A stretch of DNA of 64,000 bases, from contig NZ_JAALJI010000009.1 of assembly GCF_011064595.1 (NCBI RefSeq), positions 184,175-248,174 on the forward strand, read 5' to 3'. Of this stretch, positions 27,201 to 35,636 are shown one piece after another. Numbering within the stretch: the stretch's first letter is position 1; every line of letters starts with the position of its first letter. Source of the DNA: Paludisphaera soli. GTDB lineage: Bacteria; Planctomycetota; Planctomycetia; Isosphaerales; Isosphaeraceae. The notes under the pieces are model-generated. The model was not told the origin of the DNA. It saw only the letters and a program-made list of their open reading frames with translations, and made no database searches. The position numbers and the translations under genes were made by a program.

Positions 27201-27809
27201 GTCGTCGCTGATCGACAGCCAGCCGCCGAACCCGTAGCTGGCCTCGAGCGTGATCGTCTGCGACAAGTTCCAGCCGGACTCGGACCGCGAGTAGATATGG
27301 AGCGACGCCCCCCCGGTCGCCCACTCGCCCACGCGGGACGTGACCGCGAGGGTGCTCCCGTCGCCGCTGATCGCGACGCCCTGGCCGAACCGATGGCCCG
27401 GGACTCCCTCCGGCATCGCGAGCCTGGCGGTCTCGGTCCAGACCCGATCGCCTCGCGTATAGACGTAGACAGCCCCCGGCATGGAGTCCTCCCCGGGCGC
27501 GCCGATCGCCAAGGTCTCGCCGTCGGACGTCAGCGACATGCCCCACCCGTAGTTCAGCTCGTCGCCGGCGACAGGAGAGGTGAGCCTGGCCTCCTGGACG
27601 TAGGTGCTGGTCGCCGGCGACGAGAATTGCGCCGGCGGCAGCGAACCGCCCGCCAGAGCCGACCACCCGGCCCCCGAGTCCAGGACCAGCCGGCCCTCCA
27701 ACAGCTCGGGACACGGCCGGAGCGAAGGGCGGCGACGAGGGCCGACTCGGCGGGGCTTCGAGGCGGGCGCGGCGGCGGGGCTCGCGCCCGCGTTCCAGTG
27801 GACGATCAT
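24213..27809 (-). CDS. giant exported FG-GAP / Ig-like repeat protein with LEGRL motif
   Basis: A 1198-aa protein of the same architecture as the one at 17-21 kb, but more diverged. A basic N-terminus (RRVGPRRRPSLRP) carries CPELLEGRLVLDSGAGW. Residues ~60-450 form FG-GAP blades (DGETLAIGAPGEDSM, GQGVAISGDGSTLAV). Residues ~480-1150 hold repeated Big_3-like Ig domains, each with VTFTATV or VLTATV starts and a PGSYTITAVYLGSENY-type end. Several of those units are clearly homologous to one another. The C-terminus is Arg/Ala-rich (RLALRRPPVMRGRA) without a recognisable sorting signal. A surface role is inferred. Its stop lies 30 bp from the convergent carboxypeptidase gene. Confidence 0.83.
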   Translation of the reverse strand: MIVHWNAGASPAAAPASKPRRVGPRRRPSLRPCPELLEGRLVLDSGAGWSALAGGSLPPAQFSSPATSTYVQEARLTSPVAGDELNYGWGMSLTSDGETLAIGAPGEDSMPGAVYVYTRGDRVWTETARLAMPEGVPGHRFGQGVAISGDGSTLAVTSRVGEWATGGASLHIYSRSESGWNLSQTITLEASYGFGGWLSISDDGGVVAGGAAFFNSAAGAAYVFSRVNGVYAMEPPILAPDGSPGDWLGEPAALSGDGRLLVLGSAYRTAGGVGRGAIYVYERSESGWNHTATLSATPGVTTGLRVAVNGDGSVLLARERTEGEAGPIDAGVVYTKSGSTWSRSAELIDPEPAPGDVYGDWVALSPDGLTAFLGAPQRKSTEGVPAGAAYVFSRTGATWEQVGRFADPAGKALDRFGMGATIRGRTIVVSSPNADDGASTDQGAVFVYHLPDGLEVATDPVDQVGRPFSPITFSAAAAGADSIATQWQVSADAGATWADVPQATSPWLTFVPTLADSGHLYRAVFTDGGGTTLATRAALLTVAKATPIVTVSADPTRWNEDATFTVRVATDGSTPRTPGGGSVTFRAGTFTATRPLVDGVATFVAPAGTFAPGAVQAVASYDGSFDPVFVASSGTLSHSVLRAVTSLTLSKDVADPYFGQPILLTGAIAWTPWNGSPPIRPTGLVYFEHPGHWKQGVGRVDTFLEFTGSGFNSYAFEREGNVIEARYLGDDWFEPSVAQPLVFDTTPAPIELNVYTEAGTLATFGATVTYRVSVGVDSYYPVSGDVRVLIEDDHGKVRERTTSIVQGAPGSVQFTDLAVGTNKVTFLFSDANGNWRPATATAYIGIWKSPTNVSVSSSDPVSDAGQEVVLTATVSEPRVGNLVTSGTVQFYVGDRLVATSPVDSLGRARLTTSALMPGSYTITAVYLGSENYQPGQSTGLAQRVEPLPVSPKPATVTTVTADAGSSVAGREVTFTATVARADGGGGPTSGLISFYIGGALVAYAPIGADGRATLRTSALVPGVYSVSATFPESADLWGSQAAPITLAVAASASSPLATSTVLTSTASPAGVGQALAFGAQVAGPAGAPRPTSGRVRFYLGLDAIAERPIDASGRATLEARFDAPGGYLITAVYLGADGFATSQSDHLGQVVTAPVSTSAQVVPATAPVVMAWAAQRASRAERLARLALRRPPVMRGRA

Positions 27810-27968
27810 GCAGCATCCCTGATGTCGAGAGGGGTCGCGGCTCGGGGTCCATTCCGGGTCGGATTCTCGTCGAGCCCGTCGGGACTATTATGCAACCATG
27901 CCGGGCGTCGTCCAGGGGATCGCGGGCACGTTTCCGAATTCCATCGGAATGCCCTTCGGGCCTCCCGA

Positions 27969-29294
27969 TCAGGCCTCGGCCGGCTCCGCGCCGGGGGGGG
28001 CGATCTTGTCGAGGAGGACGGCGACGGTCATGTCGCCGAGGACGTTCGAGGTGGTCCGGCAGCGGTCCAGGAACCAGTCGATCGTCAGGAGGATGGGGAT
28101 CTTGTCGGCCGGCAGGCGGACGGCGGCGAAGATCAGGGGCATGGTCACGAAGCTCCCTGAGGGGATGCCGCCGGCCCCGACGCTGGCGACGAGGGTCGTC
28201 ATCACGACGAGGATCTGGTCGGTCAGGCTCAGCGTGAAGCCGAGCGCCTGGGCCATGAAGAGCGCGGCGGTCGCCTGGTAGAGCGCCGTGCCGTCGTTGT
28301 TGAAATTGGTCCCGATGCACGCGCAGAGCTGGCTGGACTGCCGCGAGACGCCCATGCGCCCCAGCGACTTCAGCGTGATCGGGATGGTGGCCGCCGTGCT
28401 CGCGGTGCTGAAGGTGTTGGCCATCACGTCGGCCGCCCCCCCCAGGAAACGCAGGGGGGACATCCGGGCGAAGACCGCCATCTGGAGCAGGTACCAGCAG
28501 ACCTGGCAGCCCAGCCCGAGGACCACCACCAGGATCAGCCAGATCAGGGACAGGAAGATCCGCATGCCGTCGGGCTGGCCGACGCGCGACGCCACCACGC
28601 CCAGCACCGCGAAGGGGACGAGCGCCACCACCCACAAAAGGACCTTCATCAGCAGCTCGAAGCCGATGGAGAGCAGGTTCACGACCGTCTGGAACTCCTC
28701 CCTGCCGGCCTCGCGGTGGGCGTTGCGGATCTTGACCAGGCCGATGCCCAGGGCCAGCGTCAGGACGACGAGCTGGGCGATGTTGTTGGTGGCGAACGCC
28801 TCGCCGATGCTGCGCGGGATCAGCTCCACGACCAGCTCGCTCGCCGACTTCTGCGCGATCGGGGCCGCCGAGCCCCCCGCGTCGCCGAGCGACGCCCCCA
28901 GCCCCGGCCGGATCAGGTTCGACAGGCCCAGGCCGATCAGCATGGCGACGATCGTGTTGATCAGGTACAGGAACATCATCATCGCGCCCTGCCGGCCCCG
29001 GATGTCGTTCGTGACGATCGCGTGGAGGATCGCCATGACGACCAGCGGGGCGGCGAGCGCCGTGAGGGCCCGCATGATGAGGTTGGGGAGCAGTTCGAGC
29101 GCCCGGGCCCCTTCGCCCCAGGCCAGCCCGATCGGGATCGCGATCCCCACCGCCATGACGACCCAGACGTAGAGCGGCAGCCCGCCCGGCCGGCTTTCGG
29201 GCTCGTCCTCGACCGGCGGGGCCCCGAACATCGGGTCGAGGTTCGGGTCCGTGAAGGGCTCGGGCGGGGCGTCGAAGTCGTTCTCGCTCGGCAT
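27969..29294 (-). CDS. dicarboxylate/amino acid:cation symporter (DAACS, GltP-like)
   Basis: A 441-aa secondary transporter of the DAACS family, which takes up glutamate, aspartate or C4-dicarboxylates with Na+ or H+. After an acidic, Pro-rich cytoplasmic leader of about 40 residues there are about eight membrane segments and two re-entrant loops. TNFNNDGTALYQA is the conserved NxDGT helix-7 motif, GAGGIPSGSFVTMPL the HP2 loop and DRCRTTSNVLGD the substrate-binding end of helix 8. The first hairpin reads STASTAATIPIT where relatives have a serine-rich TSSSxATLP. Substrate choice is not fixed by these motifs. Confidence 0.92.
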   Translation of the reverse strand: MPSENDFDAPPEPFTDPNLDPMFGAPPVEDEPESRPGGLPLYVWVVMAVGIAIPIGLAWGEGARALELLPNLIMRALTALAAPLVVMAILHAIVTNDIRGRQGAMMMFLYLINTIVAMLIGLGLSNLIRPGLGASLGDAGGSAAPIAQKSASELVVELIPRSIGEAFATNNIAQLVVLTLALGIGLVKIRNAHREAGREEFQTVVNLLSIGFELLMKVLLWVVALVPFAVLGVVASRVGQPDGMRIFLSLIWLILVVVLGLGCQVCWYLLQMAVFARMSPLRFLGGAADVMANTFSTASTAATIPITLKSLGRMGVSRQSSQLCACIGTNFNNDGTALYQATAALFMAQALGFTLSLTDQILVVMTTLVASVGAGGIPSGSFVTMPLIFAAVRLPADKIPILLTIDWFLDRCRTTSNVLGDMTVAVLLDKIAPPGAEPAEA

Positions 29295-29416
29295 CGGGGG
29301 CTCCGGGAAGGCGGGTCGGCGCCAGGGGGCTGGCGGGTCTCGTCCGAAGGAGAGGACCGACGATTATGCCCTTTCGCCGGCGTGATCGCGAGGGCGCGAC
29401 GTTCCCCCTTCGTCCC

Positions 29417-32233
29417 CTACGGCTTCTCGACCGGCTCCCCGTCCTCGTCGACGTGGCGGACCGCCGCGGCGTCGGGGAGCTTCCGAAGCTCGGGCTCGAT
29501 GACGGCCCGCTCGCCGACGATCACCGTGGTCATGGAGTCGGGCTTCAGGTAGTCGTCGGCCATCCTCCGGATCTGATCGAGCTTCACCGCCTCGATGCGG
29601 CGGAGGTAGGTCGCCAGGTGATCGTCGGGGAGGTCGTAGGCGGCGATCGCGGAGAGCTGGTCGGCCACGTCGAACGTGCTCTCGAAGCGACCGGGGAAGC
29701 CGTAGGCGGTGCGTCGCTTGGCGGATTCGACCTCGATCTCCGTGATCGGGCTCGGCCCGTGCAGGTCGGCCAGCTCGCGGCGGATCTCCAGGAGCGACTC
29801 TCGGGTGACGTCCGTCTGGACCGAGCCCCGGACCTCGAACCAGCCCGGCGCCCGGAGCGACCGGAACTCCGACCCGACGCCGTAGCTGTAGCCCTTGTCC
29901 TCGCGCAGATTCATGTTCAGCCGGCTGGAGAACTGGCCGCCGACGATCGCGTTCAGGACGCCCAGCGCCGGGACCTCGGGCGACTTCCGCTCCACGCCCA
30001 GCCGGCCGACCGCCAGCACCGACTGCGCCGCGCCGGGCTTGTCGACCACGAACACGGCGCCGGCGGGCGTCGCCGCGGGGGGCCCGGGCGCGACCTTCGG
30101 CGGGGCAGGGCGGGGCTTCCAGCCGCCGAAGCGGGCCTCCAGCGTGGCGGCGATCGCGTCGGGCTCGACGTCGCCGACGACGATCATGGTGGCGGCCGTG
30201 GGCGTGAAGTGGGCGTCATGGAAGGCCGCGACGTCCGCGCGGGTGATCGATTCGACCGTCGCCTGCGTCCCGAGTTGGGCCCGTCCGTAGGGATGCGTTC
30301 CGCCGAACAGGAGCTTGCGGAACAGGTCCTCGGCCACCTCGTCGGCGGAGTCGCGGCGGGATTCGATGTCGGCCAGGCGGAGGAGCTTGCGGCGGTCGAC
30401 CTCGTCCTGGGGGAACGTCGGGTTCAGGACCGCGTCGGCGTAGACGTCCAGCGCGCGGTCGCTGTGACGGAGCAGGGCGGTGACCCCCGCCGCGCTCCAC
30501 TCCAGGCCGCAGGTCAGCTCCAGGCTCGCGCCGATCTCCGCCAGGTCGCCGGCGATCTGGAACGAGTCCCGGGACTTCGTCCCCGCGTCGAGCAGGCCGA
30601 CCGCGAGCGAGCCGAGCCCTTCCTTGCCCGTCGGCGCGGAGGTCTCGCCGGCGCCGACGACCAGCCGGAAGGTGACGATCGGCAGCTCGCGCCTCGGGAC
30701 GATCCAGACGGGGAGCCCGTTCGACAGCGTCCGTCGCTCGAACGCGGGCGGCGTGAACTCGGGGGGCGGGCCGACCCCGGGTATCTTCGTCGAGGCCTCT
30801 GTCTCGCGGGCCTGCTGCACGGGCTCGAACGGCGAGGCCGGGGCGCGGGGGGCCTCGGCCTCGGCCGGCCGCTCGGGCGCCGGGCCGGGGACCACGTCGA
30901 GCCGGATGAAGGCGTCGGTCAGGTACTGGTTCGCCACCCGCTTCACGTCGCCGGGGGTGACGGCGAAGAGGCGTTGCAGCTCGTCGCGATAGCCGAGCGG
31001 ATCGCCCGAGACCGCCTCGTACAGGCAGAAGACCTCGGCCTTGGTGAGGACGGATTGGAGGCCCAGGATCAGGCCGCTCTCGCGGGCGTTGCGGCTCTTG
31101 GCCACCTCTTCGGGCGTCGGCCCGTCGCGTTTGAGGCGTTCGATCTCCTCGCGGGCGATCGCGACGATCTCGTCCAGCCCGCCCCCCGGCGGCGCGAGCA
31201 GGTCGACCTCGAAGGTGCCGGCCAGGTTGAGCGTCGGATGCTGAGCGCCGACCTCGGCGGCGAGCCTGCGGTCGTGCATCAGGGCCCGGTAGAGCCGGTT
31301 CTCCTTGTCGAGCCCCCCCAGGACCGACGCCAGCACGTCGAGCGCGGGCTCGTCGGGGTGGTGGCTCGGCACGGTCGGCCAGACGAGCTGGGCGCGGGGG
31401 AGCGAGACGCGGTCGGTCTGCGTGATCCGCTTCGGCCCGTCCAGCTTCGGCGCCGAGGGCTTCGGGCGCTCGACGGCCGGCCCCTTCGGGATCGGGCCGA
31501 ACATCTTCTCGATCCAGGTTCTGACCTGGGCCTTGTCGATGTCCCCGGCGACGCAGAGGATCGCGTTGTCGGGGGCGTAGTACGTCCGGAAGAAGGCCGA
31601 GACGTCGTCCAGGCTCGCCGCCGACAGGTCGGCCATCGAGCCGACGACCTCGTGTCGGTAGGGATGGCCTTCGGGGTAGAGCGCCCGCCGCAAGGCCTCG
31701 TCGGCCATCCCGTACGGGACGTTCTCCACGGACTCCCGTCGCTCGTTCTTGACGACGTCGCGCTGGTTGTCGAGCTTCGCCGGGGTCATCGCCGGGATCA
31801 GGAAGCCCATGCGATCGGCTTCGAGCCAGAGCGCCAGCTCGGTCGCGTTGCTGGGGACCGACTCGAAGTAGACCGTGCGGTCTTCGGTGGTGTTGCCGTT
31901 GATCTCGGCGCCGAGCTGTTCCAGGGGCTCGAAGTAGTCGCGGTCGTGGTGCTTCGAGCCCTGGAACATCAGGTGCTCGAACAGGTGGGCGAACCCGGTG
32001 CGGCCGGGCTTCTCGTCCTTCGAGCCGACCTTGTACCAGAGGTGGACCGCCGCGACGGGCGTCTTGCGGTCCTCGTGGAGCAGCACCGTGAGGCCGTTGG
32101 GGAGCGTGTACTTCTCGACGGCGAGCGCCGGGACCTCGTGCTCCCTGGCCGCCGGCGGGGCCTGCTGGGAGCGGGCCGGGGCGGCCCCGAGGCACAGGAC
32201 CAGGGCGAACGAGGCGCACAGGATGGGCCGCAT
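29417..32233 (-). CDS. exported M16 family zinc protease, two-domain
   Basis: A 938-aa M16 (pitrilysin/processing-peptidase) protease. After a signal peptide (MRPILCASFALVLCLGAAPA) comes the first catalytic domain with the inverted zinc motif H83-x-x-E86-H87 in HLFEHLMFQG and a downstream NERRE that supplies the distal Glu. The second half (from about residue 480) repeats the fold with GLPVWIV but has no HxxEH, as in other fused M16 proteins where this half is structural. It is expected in the periplasm. The ferredoxin gene starts 55 bp upstream on the same strand. Confidence 0.92.
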   Translation of the reverse strand: MRPILCASFALVLCLGAAPARSQQAPPAAREHEVPALAVEKYTLPNGLTVLLHEDRKTPVAAVHLWYKVGSKDEKPGRTGFAHLFEHLMFQGSKHHDRDYFEPLEQLGAEINGNTTEDRTVYFESVPSNATELALWLEADRMGFLIPAMTPAKLDNQRDVVKNERRESVENVPYGMADEALRRALYPEGHPYRHEVVGSMADLSAASLDDVSAFFRTYYAPDNAILCVAGDIDKAQVRTWIEKMFGPIPKGPAVERPKPSAPKLDGPKRITQTDRVSLPRAQLVWPTVPSHHPDEPALDVLASVLGGLDKENRLYRALMHDRRLAAEVGAQHPTLNLAGTFEVDLLAPPGGGLDEIVAIAREEIERLKRDGPTPEEVAKSRNARESGLILGLQSVLTKAEVFCLYEAVSGDPLGYRDELQRLFAVTPGDVKRVANQYLTDAFIRLDVVPGPAPERPAEAEAPRAPASPFEPVQQARETEASTKIPGVGPPPEFTPPAFERRTLSNGLPVWIVPRRELPIVTFRLVVGAGETSAPTGKEGLGSLAVGLLDAGTKSRDSFQIAGDLAEIGASLELTCGLEWSAAGVTALLRHSDRALDVYADAVLNPTFPQDEVDRRKLLRLADIESRRDSADEVAEDLFRKLLFGGTHPYGRAQLGTQATVESITRADVAAFHDAHFTPTAATMIVVGDVEPDAIAATLEARFGGWKPRPAPPKVAPGPPAATPAGAVFVVDKPGAAQSVLAVGRLGVERKSPEVPALGVLNAIVGGQFSSRLNMNLREDKGYSYGVGSEFRSLRAPGWFEVRGSVQTDVTRESLLEIRRELADLHGPSPITEIEVESAKRRTAYGFPGRFESTFDVADQLSAIAAYDLPDDHLATYLRRIEAVKLDQIRRMADDYLKPDSMTTVIVGERAVIEPELRKLPDAAAVRHVDEDGEPVEKP

Positions 32234-32288
32234 GACGACGATCCTCGGGGCCGGGAGCCAGGGAGTCCGCGATCGACCGGGCGGGGCC

Positions 32289-32612
32289 TCAGTCGGCGGG
32301 GCGGGTGCCGGCCGGCACGCCGGTGACCGACGACCGCTGGAGCACGGCCACGGTCAGGTCGCCCTCGACGCGCAACTGGCAGGCCAGGCGGTAGCCGGGC
32401 GCCGAGCCGGTGTCGCGCTCCAGGCGCTCGCGCTCGGCTTCGCCCATCGGCGGGGCTTCGCCCGCCAGGACCATGACGCGGCAGGTGGTGCAGCGGGCGT
32501 TGCCGCCGCACTTGTGCATGATGTCGATCCCCGCGTCCTCGATTGCCAGCACCAGCTTGACGCCGGGCTCGACCTCGAACGACTTCTCCCCGTCGACCGT
32601 CACCGTGGGCAT
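32289..32612 (-). CDS. 2Fe-2S ferredoxin, adrenodoxin-type
   Basis: A 107-aa plant/adrenodoxin-fold ferredoxin. The cluster ligands are C35, C41, C44 and C78 in KCGGNARCTTC and LACQL, the C-x5-C-x2-C pattern. It carries electrons in the cytoplasm; no partner reductase is adjacent. The start at 32612 has AGGAG 9 nt upstream, and MPTVTVDGEK is the first beta strand; an upstream in-frame ATG would add a basic leader. It is flanked by the NikR and M16 protease genes on the same strand. Confidence 0.92.
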   Translation of the reverse strand: MPTVTVDGEKSFEVEPGVKLVLAIEDAGIDIMHKCGGNARCTTCRVMVLAGEAPPMGEAERERLERDTGSAPGYRLACQLRVEGDLTVAVLQRSSVTGVPAGTRPAD

Positions 32613-32777
32613 ATTCTCAGGCTCCTGGAAGCTTCGTCTCGCGGTTCGTCTGCTCGCATTTCGACTTCGGTCAACGATCATGCCACACCCCCTCCGGGGC
32701 AGGCAAGGCGGACCGGGGCGGGGGCGGGGGTGGGTCGGCCCGTCGGATTGCGGCGGCCGAAGGCGACGCCGGCCTGG

Positions 32778-33248
32778 TCAGTGCGCATGCGGATGGTCGT
32801 GGCCGTGGGGATGGGGATGCCCGTGCCCTTCGGTGATCGGGGCGGCGGAGGCGAGGACGAGGCGGCCGGTCTCGACCCCCTTGGTGCCGATCAGGTCGTC
32901 GGCCAGGCGACGGACCTGCGCGGCGCGGCCTCGGAGGAGGATGACCTCCAGGCATCGGGCGTGGTCGAGGTGGACGTGCGTGGTCGTCAGGACCATGTCG
33001 AGGTGGTCGTGCTGGACGTCGGTCAGCCGCTTGGCGATCCGGGGGGCGTGGTGGTCGTAGATCAGCGTCACGACCCCCATGGCGTCGGCGGCCGCGTCGT
33101 CGACGGCCTCGTCGATGAGCGCCGCGCGCATCAGGCCGCGGACGGCCTCGCTGCGGTTGGGGTAGCGGTGACGCTCGCGGTATTCGTCGAAGCGTCGGAG
33201 CAACTCGCCGCCGATGGCGACGCTGAACCGCACGAGGGGCTCTTTCAC
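32778..33248 (-). CDS. nikR: nickel-responsive transcriptional regulator NikR
   Basis: A 156-aa ribbon-helix-helix repressor. FSVAIGGELLRRFDEY and YPNRSEAVRGLMR are the N-terminal DNA-binding ribbon-helix-helix. The C-terminal ACT-like domain keeps the high-affinity nickel ligands: His in VQHDHLD, both His in THVHLDH and Cys in ARCLEV. NikR represses nickel uptake genes when nickel is bound. Unusually the protein ends in a His-rich tail (GHGHPHPHGHDHPHAH). No nickel transporter or nickel enzyme gene lies in the window, so its targets are elsewhere. Confidence 0.95.
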   Translation of the reverse strand: MKEPLVRFSVAIGGELLRRFDEYRERHRYPNRSEAVRGLMRAALIDEAVDDAAADAMGVVTLIYDHHAPRIAKRLTDVQHDHLDMVLTTTHVHLDHARCLEVILLRGRAAQVRRLADDLIGTKGVETGRLVLASAAPITEGHGHPHPHGHDHPHAH

Positions 33249-33276
33249 GACCCGATCCTTCCCGCGCGTCGCGGGT

Positions 33277-34440
33277 TCAGCCGGAGAACGGGACGTCGAC
33301 CCAGGCGCCGTCCTCGCGGGCGCTGGCGACGGCCGCGTCGAGGAAGGCCATGACCGCGACGCCGTCGATGATGCCGGGGTGTTCGAAGGGCGTCGGCGCG
33401 TCCTCGCCGCGACGGCCGCGGATGGTCCACTCCAGCGTCCGGTGCAGGTTGGCGAGCGCCTCGTGGAAACCTTCCGGGTGGCCGCAGGGCATCCGCAGAT
33501 AGGGCCGCACCGAGGCCGGCATGTAGCCGTAGTCCGCCCCGGCTCGATACACCGCCACCGGACGGTCGGCGACGAAGTGCTCCAGCTGGGCGAAGTGGGT
33601 GTGCCGCCATTGGAGCGTGCCGGCGGTCCCGATCACGCGGAAGCCGTTGTCGTTCTCGGCCCCGATGCTGATCTGCGAGGCCGTCACCGTGGCGATCGCG
33701 CCGTTGTTCAGCTCGGCGAGGACGGCGAAGTCGTCGTCGAGCGCCCGGCCGGGGACGACGGACTTCATCCGGGCCGAGAGCCTCGTGGCGTGCAGCCCGG
33801 CGACGAAACGGATGAACTCGTAAGCGTGCGAGCCGATATCGCCGCCGCAGCCCGAGGCCCCGGCCTGCGCCGGGTCGGTCCGCCACGAGGCCTGCTTGTG
33901 GCCCCCCTCCTCGCGACGCGTGGCCAGCCAGCCCTGGGGATACCAGGCCTCGACCTTGCGAACCTCGCCCACCAGGCCGTCGCGGACCAGCTCGCGCGCG
34001 AACATCACCATGGGGTAGCCGGTGTAGGTGTGCGCGACGACGAACGGGACCTCGGCGGCCTCCACCGCGGCGTGGAGCCGGCGGGCCTCGTCGAGGTTGG
34101 TGGTCAGCGGCTTCTCGCAGAGGACCGGGATTCCCGCGGTCGCGGCGGCCTCGGCGGGGCCGGCGTGGGCGTCGTTGGGGGTGACGATCGTCAGGTAGTC
34201 GATCCGGTCGTCGTCGGGCAGCGCGGCCTCGCGCTCGACGAGCGTCTTCCAGTCGGGGTAGCCGCGCGGGAAGAACAGCTCCTCGGCCGCCGCCATCGAG
34301 TCGTCGGGCTTGCTGCGGAGGGCGCCGGCGGTCAACTCCGCCGTGTTGTCCATCAGGATCGCTCGGCGGTGGGGGGCCCCGAAGAAGCTGCTGGTCCCGC
34401 CGCCGCCCACCATCCCCACGCGCAGCTTTCTTCGTTTCAT
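33277..34440 (-). CDS. Gfo/Idh/MocA family oxidoreductase
   Basis: A 387-aa NAD(P)-dependent oxidoreductase. The dinucleotide loop is [17 protein letters not shown], where the usual third glycine position is occupied by Ser/Thr. [12 protein letters not shown] is the conserved EKP motif, and [17 protein letters not shown] contains the catalytic His region. Members oxidise or reduce sugars and inositols; the substrate is unknown. The start at 34440 was chosen because the Rossmann strand KLRVGMVG begins within 10 residues; the frame is open to 34590. It precedes nikR by 28 bp and may be co-transcribed with it. Confidence 0.9.
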   Translation of the reverse strand: MKRRKLRVGMVGGGGTSSFFGAPHRRAILMDNTAELTAGALRSKPDDSMAAAEELFFPRGYPDWKTLVEREAALPDDDRIDYLTIVTPNDAHAGPAEAAATAGIPVLCEKPLTTNLDEARRLHAAVEAAEVPFVVAHTYTGYPMVMFARELVRDGLVGEVRKVEAWYPQGWLATRREEGGHKQASWRTDPAQAGASGCGGDIGSHAYEFIRFVAGLHATRLSARMKSVVPGRALDDDFAVLAELNNGAIATVTASQISIGAENDNGFRVIGTAGTLQWRHTHFAQLEHFVADRPVAVYRAGADYGYMPASVRPYLRMPCGHPEGFHEALANLHRTLEWTIRGRRGEDAPTPFEHPGIIDGVAVMAFLDAAVASAREDGAWVDVPFSG

Positions 34441-34570
34441 CGTGACGGCCTTCCGACGTCGAGGGCTCGATCGATCCCATCCGAACCGGCATGTGTGGAA
34501 CGTCGAGCGTAGCCGCGCGACGGGACGCCTCGCAAGGGGGAGACCCGGGTCGTCGGGTGACGCATGCGGG

Positions 34571-35338
34571 TCACGCCGATCGGTCGGCATCGGCCGCCTG
34601 GAGCGATCCCGAGATGTTGCGGAAAAGCTCCGCCACCAGCGTCCGCGCCGGCCGCGTCGGCGGCTCGGGCTCGGCCTCGGCGAGCTGCAACGCCAGCACC
34701 AGGGGCGTCCATGGGATCGAGCGCGAGCCCGGCGCGGGGGGCTCCAGCCGCGCCGCGGCCGTCCAGACCGAGGTCGGCGGCTTCACCGCGTCGATCCCCT
34801 CGGGGGTGGGATGCGAGCAGTTCTCGGCGGGCGACGTCACCAGGTACTCGCGGCAGGCGATCGGCCGATCGGGGTGGATCGAGCACGACTCGGCTTCCAG
34901 GAACGGGCAGGCGACGCCCGCGTCGAAGTACCCCAGGCCGACGCGACGCCGGTCGTCGGCGTCCCAGGCGTCGCGGCGGTGCAGGTCGGCGAGCACGCCG
35001 GCTTCGTCGAGGCGGCGGAGGGCCTCGTCGAACCGCCGTCGGATTTCGGCCCGCCTGGGCTCGGGCATCGACGCGACCAGTTCGGAGAGCCCGCGGGCCT
35101 CGGCCGCGCCGATCGGCACGAGCTGGCGGCAGCAGGCGCCGCAGCCGGCCCGGCACGAGATCGAGCGGCCCCGCGATTCCACCTCCAGCACGGTCAGCTC
35201 GACCACCTTGTCCGCGAGCGCGCGGGCCAGGGGGAGCACGCGGTCGACGGGGACGTCGCCGTCGGGGGCGGTGACCTCCAGGTCGATCCGCCCCGCCGGG
35301 AGCTGCAATCCGATCCGCGCCGTCTGGTTCGCCGCCAT
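34571..35338 (-). CDS. YkgJ-type cysteine-cluster protein
   Basis: A 255-aa cytoplasmic protein with the YkgJ (PF03692-like) cysteine cluster. CRAGCGACCRQLVPI carries four Cys, and ACPFLEAESCSIHPDRPIACREY adds three more with the typical C-x-I-H-x-x-R-P-x-x-C pattern. The family probably binds a metal or Fe-S cluster and its activity is unknown. The N-terminal 60 and C-terminal 60 residues are unremarkable. It lies 130 bp upstream of the Gfo/Idh/MocA gene on the same strand and is divergent from the next oxidoreductase. Confidence 0.88.
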   Translation of the reverse strand: MAANQTARIGLQLPAGRIDLEVTAPDGDVPVDRVLPLARALADKVVELTVLEVESRGRSISCRAGCGACCRQLVPIGAAEARGLSELVASMPEPRRAEIRRRFDEALRRLDEAGVLADLHRRDAWDADDRRRVGLGYFDAGVACPFLEAESCSIHPDRPIACREYLVTSPAENCSHPTPEGIDAVKPPTSVWTAAARLEPPAPGSRSIPWTPLVLALQLAEAEPEPPTRPARTLVAELFRNISGSLQAADADRSA

Positions 35339-35439
35339 GAGCCGATCTCCGAACAGCCTCGTCCCGGATCGATCCGAACGCCCGAAGAAGTCGTACGGCC
35401 TCGGGCCGGGCGAGTGACGCGGCGGTCGGCGGTCGGCCC

Positions 35440-35468
35440 TTGGACGGCCCCGGGAGGACGGCTATATT
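35440..35468 (+). promoter_or_regulatory. candidate sigma70-type promoter for the oxidoreductase pair
   Basis: TTGGAC (35440-35445) and TATATT (35463-35468) have a 17-bp spacer in the divergent region. This would give a leader of about 160 nt before the gene at 35637. The -10 is a five-of-six match; the -35 is weak. Confidence 0.4.
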
Positions 35469-35636
35469 GGCCTGCATCGTCGCGGGCCGCCGGGGTCTCG
35501 GGATCGTGCGAGGCGGCCGACCGCCCCGCCGCCGGGCGGTCCCCGGACGCCCGGACCGGCCTCCATTCGTGCACATCGCCGGCGTCCCTCTCGCGGGCCG
35601 TCGGTCCTCCCGTCCGTCGTTCGTCGAGGGTAACTC

